Shown: positions 37,501-43,988 of the stretch, in pieces
How the letters are laid out: the number at the start of each line of letters is the position of its first letter
Position numbering within the stretch: the stretch's first letter is position 1
Assembly (NCBI GenBank): GCA_964580105.1
Contig: CAZOJJ010000021.1
Span: forward strand, 1-48,448
Length of the DNA stretch: 48,448 nucleotides
From: CAZOJJ01 sp964580105
GTDB taxonomy: Bacteria; Bacteroidota; Rhodothermia; Rhodothermales; Rubricoccaceae
Reading direction: 5' to 3'
The notes under the pieces: model-generated
What the model saw: only the letters and a program-made list of their open reading frames with translations
The model's database searches: none
Told to the model about the DNA's origin: nothing
Translations under genes and position numbers: made by a program

Positions 37501-37961
37501 TGGAGGCCGCCGACCTCGGTGTCGTCCGGGTCGGCGTGTCCGATCCAGAGCCGGCCCCGGCTGTCCTCGAACAGCGCCGCCACCGGCCGCTCGTCCGCCC
37601 CGCCTCCCAGCGCGACGGGCGAGAACGTCGCCGTGGTCGGGTCGAACCGGCTGAGTCCGGCGGCGGTGCCGACCCAGAGCACCCCGTCCCGCGTCTCCAG
37701 CAGAGCGCCGACGTACGGATCGGGCAGCGAGGACGGGTCCGTCGGATCGTAGGGGAAGACGGTGAATCCGTAGCCGTCGTAGCGGTTGAGGCCGTCGGTG
37801 GTGCCGACCCAGAGGAAGCCGTGGCGGTCTTGGAGCAGCGCCGTCACCGCGTTCTGCGAGAGCCCGTCGTTGACGGTCAGGGCGTCGAAGCCGACCTGGG
37901 CGCGCGCCGAGGGCCACGCAGCGACGAGCACGACGAGGAGCAGAGCGGCCGTGCGGCGCAT
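34581..37961 (-). CDS. two-component-propeller sensor histidine kinase
   Basis: This 1126-residue membrane kinase starts with a signal peptide (MRRTAALLLVVLVAAWPSARAQ). About 650 periplasmic residues follow, made of repeated LWVGTxxGLxRYDP-type blades, two seven-bladed propellers by count. Next come a Y_Y_Y domain (about 695-765, ending YRFHARAANSDGVWGE), one transmembrane helix (about 782-809), and a coiled coil. The HisKA domain has H879 in GVAHEIKNPLNF, and the HATPase domain has N (LLDNALYAARE), G1 (EDNGPGIPE) and G2 (GVGTGLGLSLAHDI) boxes. Unlike the hybrid versions common in Bacteroidota, there is no fused receiver or AraC output; the receiver is the next gene. The ligand is unknown. 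Glycans are typical for the architecture. TATACT at 38021-38016 (minus strand) could be its -10 element. Confidence 0.96.
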   Translation of the reverse strand: MRRTAALLLVVLVAAWPSARAQVGFDALTVNDGLSQNAVTALLQDRHGFLWVGTTDGLNRYDGYGFTVFPYDPTDPSSLPDPYVGALLETRDGVLWVGTAAGLSRFDPTTATFSPVALGGGADERPVAALFEDSRGRLWIGHADPDDTEVGGLHRLDLPSGQVERFLPEAGPLPVWAFAETADGAVWIASERGLIRYDPAGEVFEPVPHDPQNDATPAAPAVRALRVDDRGRLWVGTWGGGLDRIDPATHAVAHHRAGPGGTELAAGFVTALGLTDDGSVWTATVEPARADRAVLHRYDGKTFTRFAYEPGRPGTLRPGPIHAILEDHAHLLWVGTRGGLSRADRVSRPLPHMQPRPGDPTGLGSPLVNAFLEEDKLTLWVGTAQGLERYNRFLDEYEHVRHDPARPGTLSHDFVSALARAPDGAVWVGTRRGLNRLDPVTRRVRRFLHEPSDPARDDVRAVRVDTSGAVWVGTALGLERLDPSAGTFVAVRNTGPISVLFVRSEAPNELWVGTQQRGLLLFDMATGDLRSFPVDPADSSALSHRYVSAITTRPDDDGGLWVGTLAGGLHRLDLAAGRFRRFTRRSSPLPTNTVYALEADDAGELWLATNRGLVRFDPDSGRVQVYDVDRGVQSRQFNPGASYRTPRGELAFGGIDGFNLFRPADVRDSPYAPRVAITDVRVQGRSLLPALGALPDAAVPLVLPYDANDLTFAFVGLHFARPERNRYAVRLEGYEDDWREIGALRTASYANLPPGRYRFHARAANSDGVWGEETAAALVLIIAPPFWATWWFRILAALVLGGLVVLAYRWRIRRIAERNRELEGLVAERTDALRAQTQVLEAQNDELERALARLRTAQTQLVQAEKLAGLGRLTAGVAHEIKNPLNFVNNFALLSEELAAELRAELAAAADRPVGDVLDDLEPLLDDLALNAGKIAEHGRRADGIVRAMLLHARGTGGAPEPTPLHVLLDETLDLAVHGSRGDGLPVQVERDYDPAVGEVTIVRQAIGRVVLNLLDNALYAAREHAASAPAGYVPTVWLRTRDGHGRVRIEVEDNGPGIPEAARPRLFEPFFTTKPTGVGTGLGLSLAHDIVQSHGGALSVGEGTQGGAVFTITLPHGEVRPEGAD

Positions 37962-38086
37962 GGGCAAAGGCAGCAGGGCGAGGGCGAAGGGCGCGCGGGC
38001 GAGGAAGTTCGGGAAAGTATAGCGCCGGGGGCCGCACCGCACGGCGCCCGTGGGTACCCTCCACGCAGTCTCGCTCCCCCCTCACG

Positions 38087-38722
38087 ATGATCGGCCGCCT
38101 CCACGTCCTGACCGACTTCCACTTCCAGCAACGCTTCACCCACGCCGACCTCGCCCGGATGGCGATGGCCGGCGGCGCCGATACGATCCAGTTCCGCCAG
38201 AAGGCGGGCTCGAAGCGCGAGCTGCTGCGCGGCCTCCGCCCCACCGCGGAGGCATGCCGCGCCGCCGGCGTCCCGCTCCTCGTGGACGACCACCTCGACC
38301 TCGCGCTCGCCGTCGAGGCCGACGGCGTCCACCTCGGCCAGCTCGACCTGCCCGTGCTGGACGCCCGCTCCATCCTCGACAGGCTGGACGGCCCCACCGG
38401 GATCGTCGGCGCAACGGTCACGACGGTGGCGCAGGCCCGCGAGGCCGAGGCGGCCGGCGCCGACTACCTCGGCTTCGGCCCCGTCTTCCCGACCTCGTCG
38501 AAGGACAACCCGGCCTCGGTGAAGGGGCTCGACGGGCTGGCCGCCGTGTGCCGGGCGGTGCGGATCCCCGTCATCGCCATCGCAGGGATCACGCCGGAGC
38601 GCGTGCCCGCCGTGCTGGACGCGGGTGCGCACGGCGTAGCCGTGATGAGCGCCGTCACCCTCGCCGACGACCCCGAGGCGGCCACGGCCCGCTTCCGCGA
38701 GGCCCTCGACCGGCACGGCTGA
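38087..38722 (+). CDS. thiE: thiamine phosphate synthase family protein
   Basis: This 211-residue TIM-barrel protein carries the ThiE motifs. IQFRQKAGSKRELL is the first phosphate/pyrimidine site. LLVDDHLDLALAVEADGVHLGQLDLPV contains the DDxxDLAxxxxADGVHLGQxD signature. YLGFGPVFPTSSKDNPASVKGLDGL is the GPVFxTxTK loop, and VIAIAGITPERVPAVLDAGAHGVAVMSAV is the C-terminal phosphate site. The enzyme joins hydroxymethylpyrimidine diphosphate and thiazole phosphate to form thiamine phosphate. No other thi genes lie nearby, and no TPP riboswitch was recognised in the 125-bp upstream gap, so a TenI-like regulator or aminotransferase role is a lesser alternative. Confidence 0.88.
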   Translation: MIGRLHVLTDFHFQQRFTHADLARMAMAGGADTIQFRQKAGSKRELLRGLRPTAEACRAAGVPLLVDDHLDLALAVEADGVHLGQLDLPVLDARSILDRLDGPTGIVGATVTTVAQAREAEAAGADYLGFGPVFPTSSKDNPASVKGLDGLAAVCRAVRIPVIAIAGITPERVPAVLDAGAHGVAVMSAVTLADDPEAATARFREALDRHG

Positions 38723-38995
38723 TCAGCCGAAGAACAGGACCACGAGAAGGCCGGCGAGCAGGAGCCAGGCGGCGGTGTCGAGGAGGCCCTTCGCAGGACG
38801 CTGCCCGTTCCGCGCCGAGAGGCCGTCGAGGGCGAGCAGCAGGCCCGTCAGGGCGATGAGCACGGCGGCGATACCGCTCGCCGTGTCGTCGTCGTAGACG
38901 AAGTCGCCGACGGCCGCCAATGCGCCGACGACGAGGAGGAACAGACCCCAGCCGAGGTTGGCCGGGCGGTGGGTGAAACCGAAGAGGGACGTCAT
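38723..38995 (-). CDS. small three-helix membrane protein
   Basis: This 90-residue protein has no recognised family. Three hydrophobic segments are visible: about residues 14-30 (LGWGLFLLVVGALAAVG), 40-57 (SGIAAVLIALTGLLLALDG) and 72-89 (TAAWLLLAGLLVVLFFG). They are separated by a short acidic loop (DFVYDDDT) and a basic loop (SARNGQRPAKG), which suggests an integral inner-membrane protein. Its stop codon abuts the convergent thiE stop, with zero spacing. The function is unknown. Confidence 0.7.
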   Translation of the reverse strand: MTSLFGFTHRPANLGWGLFLLVVGALAAVGDFVYDDDTASGIAAVLIALTGLLLALDGLSARNGQRPAKGLLDTAAWLLLAGLLVVLFFG

Positions 38996-39037
38996 AGCCG
39001 GTGGGTTCCGTGACGCCCCGAAGGTAGGAACGCGAGC

Positions 39038-39895
39038 CTATTCGCCCGACGCGTGCTGGAGGTGCTCGGCGAGAAACGCCGTCGTCTTCGCCCAGGCGTC
39101 CTCGGCCGCTTCGGCGTCGTAGCGCTCGCCGGAGGGGTTGGCGAAGGCGTGGTTCGCGCCCTCGTAGACGTGGACCTCGGCGTCTTTCCCGAGCGCGTCC
39201 AGCGCCGCCTCGAAGGCGCGGACCTGCTCGAGGGGAATGCCCTGGTCCTCGGCCCCGAAGAGACCCAGGATCGGCACGTCGAGCGTCGCGAGGCGGTCAC
39301 GGTCGGTGACGAGTTGGCCGTAGTAGATCACGGCGGCGTCGAGCGAGTGGGGCAACGCGAGCGCCGTGCGCAGCGCCCACCCGCCGCCGAAGCACCAGCC
39401 GACGGCGCCGACGCGCGGGGCCCGCTGCTCGGTGACGAGGTACTGGTAGGCCTGCCTGACGTTCTCCGTCAGCCGCTCCTCGTTGGCCATGGCCTCCTCG
39501 ACGTACGCGCGGGCCGAGTCGGCCGTCTGGGCTACGCGGCCTTCGTAGAGGTCCACGGCGAGGGCCGCGTAGCCCTCGGCGGCGAGCCGGCGCGTCATCG
39601 CGCGGATGTTGTCGTTGAGGCCCCACCATTCCTGAATCACGATGAGGCCGGGCAGCGGCTCGGAAGCGGCGCCCTCCGGTCGGGCGAGGTAGCCGGTGAC
39701 GGGCGTGCCGCCCAGGGAGGCGTAGACGACCTCCTCCGCGATCACGTCGAGGCTGTCCGGTCCGTTCGTGGCGGCGGTGGCCGTGGGCGTTTCGCCTGCG
39801 TGCTCGTGGGCCATCCGGTCGGCGTAGTCGGCGTCCGTATCGGCGCAGGCGGCGAGGAGAAGGGCGGGCAGGAGGAGCAAGACGAGGCGGTGCAT
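39038..39895 (-). CDS. dienelactone hydrolase-family lipoprotein
   Basis: This 285-residue protein begins with a lipoprotein signal (MHRLVLLLLPALLLAAC, lipobox LAAC with Cys17), so it should be anchored to a membrane outside the cytoplasm. The alpha/beta-hydrolase core follows the DLH pattern. PGLIVIQEWWGLNDNIRAMTRRLAAEGYAALAVDLYEG is the oxyanion region. GAVGWCFGGGWAL carries the Cys nucleophile of the DLH family. Asp in FGAEDQGIP and His in EGANHAFANPSGERYD complete the triad. DLH enzymes hydrolyse lactones or esters, but the true substrate of these secreted Bacteroidota homologues is not known. The start was set at the signal peptide; the longer reading frame upstream overlaps the divergent gene. 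Confidence 0.9.
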   Translation of the reverse strand: MHRLVLLLLPALLLAACADTDADYADRMAHEHAGETPTATAATNGPDSLDVIAEEVVYASLGGTPVTGYLARPEGAASEPLPGLIVIQEWWGLNDNIRAMTRRLAAEGYAALAVDLYEGRVAQTADSARAYVEEAMANEERLTENVRQAYQYLVTEQRAPRVGAVGWCFGGGWALRTALALPHSLDAAVIYYGQLVTDRDRLATLDVPILGLFGAEDQGIPLEQVRAFEAALDALGKDAEVHVYEGANHAFANPSGERYDAEAAEDAWAKTTAFLAEHLQHASGE

Positions 39896-39964
39896 GGCGA
39901 AGGGCGATGGAGGAGCGGGGAGACGTGGAACCCCGTAGCTTGCGGCCCAGGTTTCCGACCACTC

Positions 39965-40594
39965 GTGAGCGACCGCGCCCCCGTCCTCCCCTACGCCGCC
40001 GAGTTGAAGCGGAAAGCGCTCCACCTCGGCGCGCTCGTCATGCCTCTGGGCCTGCTCGCGCTCGGCCGGACGGCGGCGCTGTGGGTGCTCGTCCCGCTCG
40101 CCGTGCTGGCCGCCGGGCTGGACGTGGCGCGGCAGCGCATCCCGGCGGTGCACCGGCTCATTCTGCGCGTTTTCGCGCCGATCATGCGGCCGGAGGAGCG
40201 GCCCCCGCTCGGCGGCCCGCTCGTCCTCAACGGCGCCGTCTGGATGCTCGTCGGCACGGTGGCGTGCGCGGTGCTGTTCCCCGAACCGATCGCGGCGGCG
40301 GCGCTGGTGATGCAGATGCTGGGCGACGGCGCGGCGGCGATCGTCGGGCGGCGGTACGGGCGGCGGCGCTACCCGTTCTCGGCGAAATCGCTCGAAGGCT
40401 CGGTGGCGCTGCTCCTGACGGCGACGCTGGCGGCGTGGCCGCTCACCCTCCTCCCTGCGCCCTACGTGGCGCTCACGCCTGTACAGGTCGGTCTCGGCGC
40501 GCTCGCGGCGGCAGTCGTCGAGGCGCTGCCGATTCCGGTCAACGACAACCTGCGCGTGCCGCTGGCGGCGGGGCTCGTGATGCTACTCGGCTAG
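39965..40594 (+). CDS. CTP-dependent diacylglycerol/polyprenol kinase family protein
   Basis: This 209-residue integral membrane protein uses a GTG start (VSDRAPVLPYAAELKRKALHLGALVMPLGL). The family hallmarks are ELxRKxxHxGxxxxP at the N-terminus, VFAPIMRPEERPPLGGPLVLNGAVWMLVG with the RPxE and GxxxFxxG-like block, MLGDGAAAIVGRRYGRRRYPFSAKSLEGSVALL with the GDxxAxxxGxxxG...KSxEGS motif, and AAVVEALPIPVNDNLRVPLAAG near the end. These belong to the phytol/dolichol kinase and Dgk1-like group that phosphorylates lipid alcohols with CTP. The 3' end overlaps gltX by 12 bp in convergent orientation. No ATG gives the full conserved N-terminus. Confidence 0.85.
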   Translation: MSDRAPVLPYAAELKRKALHLGALVMPLGLLALGRTAALWVLVPLAVLAAGLDVARQRIPAVHRLILRVFAPIMRPEERPPLGGPLVLNGAVWMLVGTVACAVLFPEPIAAAALVMQMLGDGAAAIVGRRYGRRRYPFSAKSLEGSVALLLTATLAAWPLTLLPAPYVALTPVQVGLGALAAAVVEALPIPVNDNLRVPLAAGLVMLLG

Positions 40595-42049
40595 GACGGA
40601 GGCGGCGCGGCGGAGGCGGCGCACCGTCGCTTCCTTGCCGAGGACGACCAGCGTCTCGAACATCCCGGCCCCGACGGTCGTGCCCGTCGCGGCGAGGCGG
40701 ACGGGGTGGATGAGCTGGCCGAACCCGACGCCCTCGCGCTCCGCCAGCGCGCGCATGGCCGCCTCGGTCGTCGCCTCGTCGAACACGTCGAGTGCCTCGA
40801 CGACGTCGGCGTAGAGCGCCACGAGGCGGGCGCTGCCGGGCTTCCACCGCTTCGCGAGGCCCGCCTCGTCGTAGGCCTCGGGGTCCTCGAAGAGGTACGC
40901 CGCCTCGGCGAGGTCCTTCGCGAAGGTCAGCCGCTCACGGAGCAGCGCAGCAGCCTCGGCCAGCGTCGCGTCCTCGACCGTCCCCACGCGCGCCTCGACG
41001 TACGGCCGCGCCCGGCGGGCGATCTCGGCGTCCGGGAGCGCCCGGAGCGTTTGCCCGTTGATCCACGCCAGCTTGTCGAGGTCGAACTTCGCACCCGACT
41101 TGCTCACGCGCTCCAGGCGGAACCGCTCGGCCAGCTCGGCCAGCGTGAACAGCTCCTGCTCGTCCTCGGGGTGCCAGCCGAGGAGGGCGAGGTAGTTGAC
41201 GAGCGCCTCGGGCTCGTAGCCCGCCTCGCGGTACTGGCGGACGCTGACGGGGATGCCCATCTTCTCCGCGTTGCGCTTGGAGAGCTTGCCGCCGCTCGGC
41301 GCCAGGATGAGCGGAAGGTGTGCGAAGGCGGGCGGCGCCCAGCCGAGGTAGCGGTACAGGAGGAGGTGCTTGGGCGTGGACGGCAGCCACTCCTCGCCCC
41401 GAACGACGTGCGTGATGCCCATCGCGTGGTCGTCCACGACGTTGGCGAGGTGGTACGTCGGCAGGCCGTCGCTCTTGAGAAGCACCTGGTCGTCGATGCC
41501 GTCGGTGTCGAACGACACCTCCTCGCGGATGAGGTCGGTGAAGGCGACCGTCTCGCCCTCGGGCACCTTCAGACGTACGACGTACGGCTCGCCCGCCTTG
41601 ATGCGGCGGCGGACCTCCTCGGCCGGGAGCGTGAGCGCGTTCGTCATGCTCGCGCGGTCGTATGTCGGCGAGGGGTTCTCCGGCGTGCGCAGCCGCTCGC
41701 GCATCGCCTCGATCTCCTCCGGCGTGTCGAAGGCGACGTAGGCGTGGCCGGCGGCGAGGAGCGCATCGACGGCCTCGCGGTAGCGGTCGGTACGCTCACT
41801 CTGCCGGTAGGGCCCGTGCGGCCCGCCCACGTGCGGTCCTTCGTCGGCGTCGAGGCCGGCCCAGGCGAGCGCGTCCAGGATGTCCGCCTCGGCGCCCTCG
41901 ACGTACCGCTCCTGATCCGTGTCCTCGATGCGGAGGACGAACACGCCGCCGGACTGGCGGGCCAGGAGGTAGTTGTAGAGCGCGGTCCGGAGGCCGCCGA
42001 TGTGGAGGAGGCCGGTCGGGCTGGGAGCGAAGCGAACGCGGACGGGCAT
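40583..42049 (-). CDS. gltX: glutamate--tRNA ligase
   Basis: This 488-residue class I aminoacyl-tRNA synthetase has MPVRVRFAPSPTGLLHIGGLRTALYNYLLAR as the N-terminus with the HIGG (HIGH) signature. FVLRIEDTDQERYVEGAEADILDALAWAGLDADEGP is the Glu-binding block. GGKLSKRNAEKMGIPVSVRQYREAGYEPEALVNYLALLGW carries the KLSKR (KMSKS) loop. A helical anticodon-binding C-terminal domain follows. It charges tRNA-Glu, and in organisms without GlnRS also tRNA-Gln; which applies cannot be told here. The start was placed at MPVRVRFAPSPTG because the 24 codons upstream precede the conserved beginning. Confidence 0.97.
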   Translation of the reverse strand: MPVRVRFAPSPTGLLHIGGLRTALYNYLLARQSGGVFVLRIEDTDQERYVEGAEADILDALAWAGLDADEGPHVGGPHGPYRQSERTDRYREAVDALLAAGHAYVAFDTPEEIEAMRERLRTPENPSPTYDRASMTNALTLPAEEVRRRIKAGEPYVVRLKVPEGETVAFTDLIREEVSFDTDGIDDQVLLKSDGLPTYHLANVVDDHAMGITHVVRGEEWLPSTPKHLLLYRYLGWAPPAFAHLPLILAPSGGKLSKRNAEKMGIPVSVRQYREAGYEPEALVNYLALLGWHPEDEQELFTLAELAERFRLERVSKSGAKFDLDKLAWINGQTLRALPDAEIARRARPYVEARVGTVEDATLAEAAALLRERLTFAKDLAEAAYLFEDPEAYDEAGLAKRWKPGSARLVALYADVVEALDVFDEATTEAAMRALAEREGVGFGQLIHPVRLAATGTTVGAGMFETLVVLGKEATVRRLRRAASVLAE

Positions 42050-42189
42050 GGGAAGCGTGCGATGGGCGAGGGCGGCAAGGTACCGAGCCCGGGCGGCGTG
42101 CCGCGTTCCTCCGGGATTCACAGAGGCCCGAGCGGGACCGAGGCGGGCGGCCTCGCGTACCTTTCCGCCCCGCCGACCGCTCCCGCTCC

Positions 42190-42492
42190 ATGCCCACCCT
42201 CTCGTCGCGCCAGCGCGCTCACCTCCGCCGACTCGCTCAGCCGCTCAAACCCGTCCTCCACGTCGGCAAGGAAGGCGTAACGGACGCCGCCGTGCGGGCC
42301 CTCGCCGACGCCTTCCACACCCGCGAGCTCCTGAAGGTGCGCGTCCTCGAAGCCGCGCCCGAACCCGCGAAGGAGACGGGCCACGCGCTGGCCGCCCGCC
42401 TCGACGGCACGACGGTGGTCCAGACCATCGGCCGCAACGTGGTACTCTACCGGCCCGACCCGGACGAGCCGACGCTCCGGCTCCCGCGCTAG
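42190..42492 (+). CDS. yhbY: YhbY/CRS1-domain RNA-binding protein
   Basis: This 100-residue protein consists of a single CRM (CRS1-YhbY) domain: LSSRQRAHLRRLAQPLKPVLHVGKEGVTDAAVRALADAFHTRELLKVRVLEAAPE, then GTTVVQTIGRNVVLYRPDPDEP. The GKxGVTDxxxxxxxxAxxxxELLKVRV and GxxxVLYR motifs are fully present. In E. coli it associates with pre-50S particles and is thought to help ribosome assembly. Its stop codon overlaps the stop of the convergent anti-sigma gene by 3 bp. The longer ORF upstream covers gltX antisense, so the start is placed at MPTLSSRQRAHL. Confidence 0.94.
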   Translation: MPTLSSRQRAHLRRLAQPLKPVLHVGKEGVTDAAVRALADAFHTRELLKVRVLEAAPEPAKETGHALAARLDGTTVVQTIGRNVVLYRPDPDEPTLRLPR

Positions 42493-42980
42493 CCGTCGAT
42501 CTTGCGGTCCTCGACGGTCACGCCGGGGTCGATGACGTAGAGCGCGTTGCCGTCGTCGGTCACCGTCTCCGTGATGCGGTAGGCCGGGACGCCCTCCGCC
42601 TCGGCCGTCTCCGGCGTAGGGCCGAGGGCGAGGCCGAGGACGGCCATGACGACGGCCACGACGAGCGTGGTGCCGAGCGTGACGCGGTGGCGGAAAGCGT
42701 CGCGGAAGAGGCCGCGCTCGGCGGGGCGCTCGGGCGCCGGGTGCGCGGCGCGGCGGAGCCGGTCGATGCGGGCGAAGACGGCCTCGTCGGCCGCCGGCGG
42801 GACCGGGAACGCCTCCTGGCGCGCGGCGAGGCCGAAGGCGAGGAGCGCGTTGAACTGCCTGCGGCACGGCTCGCACGTAGCGAGGTGCGCGAAGAGGGCG
42901 GCCTGCCGGCTGGACGTCAGCGCGCCATCGACGTACCCGTTGAGGAGGGCTTCGGCGTGGGAGTCGGTGCAGGTCGTCAC
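42489..42980 (-). CDS. zinc-finger anti-sigma factor
   Basis: This 163-residue protein has a GTG start overlapping the sigma factor stop as GTGA. The N-terminal anti-sigma zinc domain shows CTDSHAEALLNGYVDGALTSSRQAALFAHLATCEPCRRQF, with the HxxxCxxC motif in HLATCEPC. It would bind and hold the ECF sigma factor encoded just upstream. A Pro/Arg-rich linker follows, then one transmembrane helix (VTLGTTLVVAVVMAVLGLALG) and a short periplasmic tail (EGVPAYRITETVTDDGNALYVIDPG) that could sense the signal or be cut. Membrane topology therefore fits a ZAS-type anti-sigma factor. The longer open frame upstream lies inside the sigma gene and was rejected. Confidence 0.9.
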   Translation of the reverse strand: MTTCTDSHAEALLNGYVDGALTSSRQAALFAHLATCEPCRRQFNALLAFGLAARQEAFPVPPAADEAVFARIDRLRRAAHPAPERPAERGLFRDAFRHRVTLGTTLVVAVVMAVLGLALGPTPETAEAEGVPAYRITETVTDDGNALYVIDPGVTVEDRKIDG

Positions 42981-43624
42981 GGGTCGGTACGCTCGGTTCG
43001 ATGCACGGAGCCGACGGAAAACGAGGCCGCCGGGTTGCGCGAGGCCGGCACGGCCACCGCCGGCGCGGCCGGAGGGGCGGCGGGCTCCAGCCACGGCCGG
43101 AGATAATCCCCCAGCTTCCGCCGGGCCTTGAAGAGCCGGCTCTTGACGGAAGAAACCGTGTTGCGCGTAACCGCCGCGATCTCCTCATACGAGAGGTTCT
43201 GGTACTCCCGCAGCACGATCACCTCGCGGTACTCCGGCGAGAGCTCGCCCAGAAAGCGATTCACGAGGTCGGCTTGCTCGGCTTTGAGGAGGTGCGAGAA
43301 CGGCGTGCCCGGCTCAGGCAGCGCCCCTTCGCCTTCCTCTGCAAACGCCGTGTGGCGGCCCGCGCGTCGTAGGTGGTTGAGCGACTGGTTCCGGGCGATG
43401 GTGAACAGGTACGACTTGAACGAGCCCGCATTGAGCAGGCGACACCGGTTCTCGTAGACGCGAACGAACGTCTCCTGCATCACGTCCTGCGCCGCCGCCC
43501 GGTCCAGCAGCATCTTGGCACAGAAGGCATAGACCGACCCTTTGTAGCGGTTGTACAGCGCGACGAAGGCGAACTCGTCGCCCCGCTGGAAGGCCTCGAT
43601 GAGGGCGTGGTCGGGCTGGGTCAT
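42977..43624 (-). CDS. ECF-type RNA polymerase sigma factor
   Basis: This 215-residue sigma-70 family member has region 2 in LIEAFQRGDEFAFVALYNRYKGSVYAFCAKMLLDRAAAQDVMQETFVRVYENRCRLLNAGSFKSYLFTIARNQSLNHLRR. Region 4 is in FLGELSPEYREVIVLREYQNLSYEEIAAVTRNTVSSVKSRLFKARRKLGDYL, with the expected helix-turn-helix. A Pro/Ala-rich tail of about 40 residues follows. The adjacent membrane anti-sigma gene shows it is an envelope-signal-responsive ECF factor. The start at MTQPDHALIEAFQRGDE is the standard beginning of region 2; about 100 upstream codons are not sigma-like. An ECF-type promoter is visible in front, which suggests autoregulation. Confidence 0.95.
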   Translation of the reverse strand: MTQPDHALIEAFQRGDEFAFVALYNRYKGSVYAFCAKMLLDRAAAQDVMQETFVRVYENRCRLLNAGSFKSYLFTIARNQSLNHLRRAGRHTAFAEEGEGALPEPGTPFSHLLKAEQADLVNRFLGELSPEYREVIVLREYQNLSYEEIAAVTRNTVSSVKSRLFKARRKLGDYLRPWLEPAAPPAAPAVAVPASRNPAASFSVGSVHRTERTDP

Positions 43625-43988
43625 GCGCGTCCGGCCGGATGGATTCGATGGGAAGACCCGGCGACGATACGAAAGTTGCCCGCCGCGCAGGTCCGGTAGG
43701 TGTAACGTGGGGGCGGCACGTAGGAGACGGGCGGGCAATGGATTCGGGCTCCCCGGTTCGTCCTCCCGTACTCGCCATCTCGGGATGCTTCGCCTCTGGA
43801 GTCCCCAGGTGCGTCGCCTTCCGTCCCATCCACCGCCCCGCCCTTCTTCCCCGAGCTTTTCCCGGCCCGAGGCCCCCGCCATAGACCGGACGTGCGTATT
43901 TTCGCGCGCTTTTGCACGGCGCACGCCGCCTGCGTGCCGCCTTTGGTCCTGTTCCCGTCTCGTGTTACTTCCGCCTTCCGTACGCCCA
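43625..43988. other. divergent intergenic region, sigma factor / parvulin operon
   Basis: There is no gene in these 364 bp. On the minus strand there is an ECF-like promoter close to the sigma gene, listed separately. On the plus side, TATTTTCG (43897-43904) matches the Bacteroidota -7 consensus TAnnTTTG at all but one fixed position. It could serve the parvulin gene about 85 nt downstream, but no -33 TTTG stands at the right distance. No hairpin stood out. Confidence 0.4.
43653..43680 (-). promoter_or_regulatory. putative ECF-type autoregulatory promoter
   Basis: Read on the minus strand, GGCAACTT (43680-43673) resembles the ECF -35 element GGAACTT. TCTT (43656-43653) stands 16 bp further downstream, at the normal ECF -10 distance. 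The sigma ATG begins about 30 nt later. Autoregulation is usual for ECF factors with a linked anti-sigma gene. The -10 match is short, so the call is tentative. Confidence 0.35.

Noticed and set aside
38042..38086. A possible TPP riboswitch in front of thiE
   Set aside because: The gap is too short and no CTGAGA or related THI-box core was seen.
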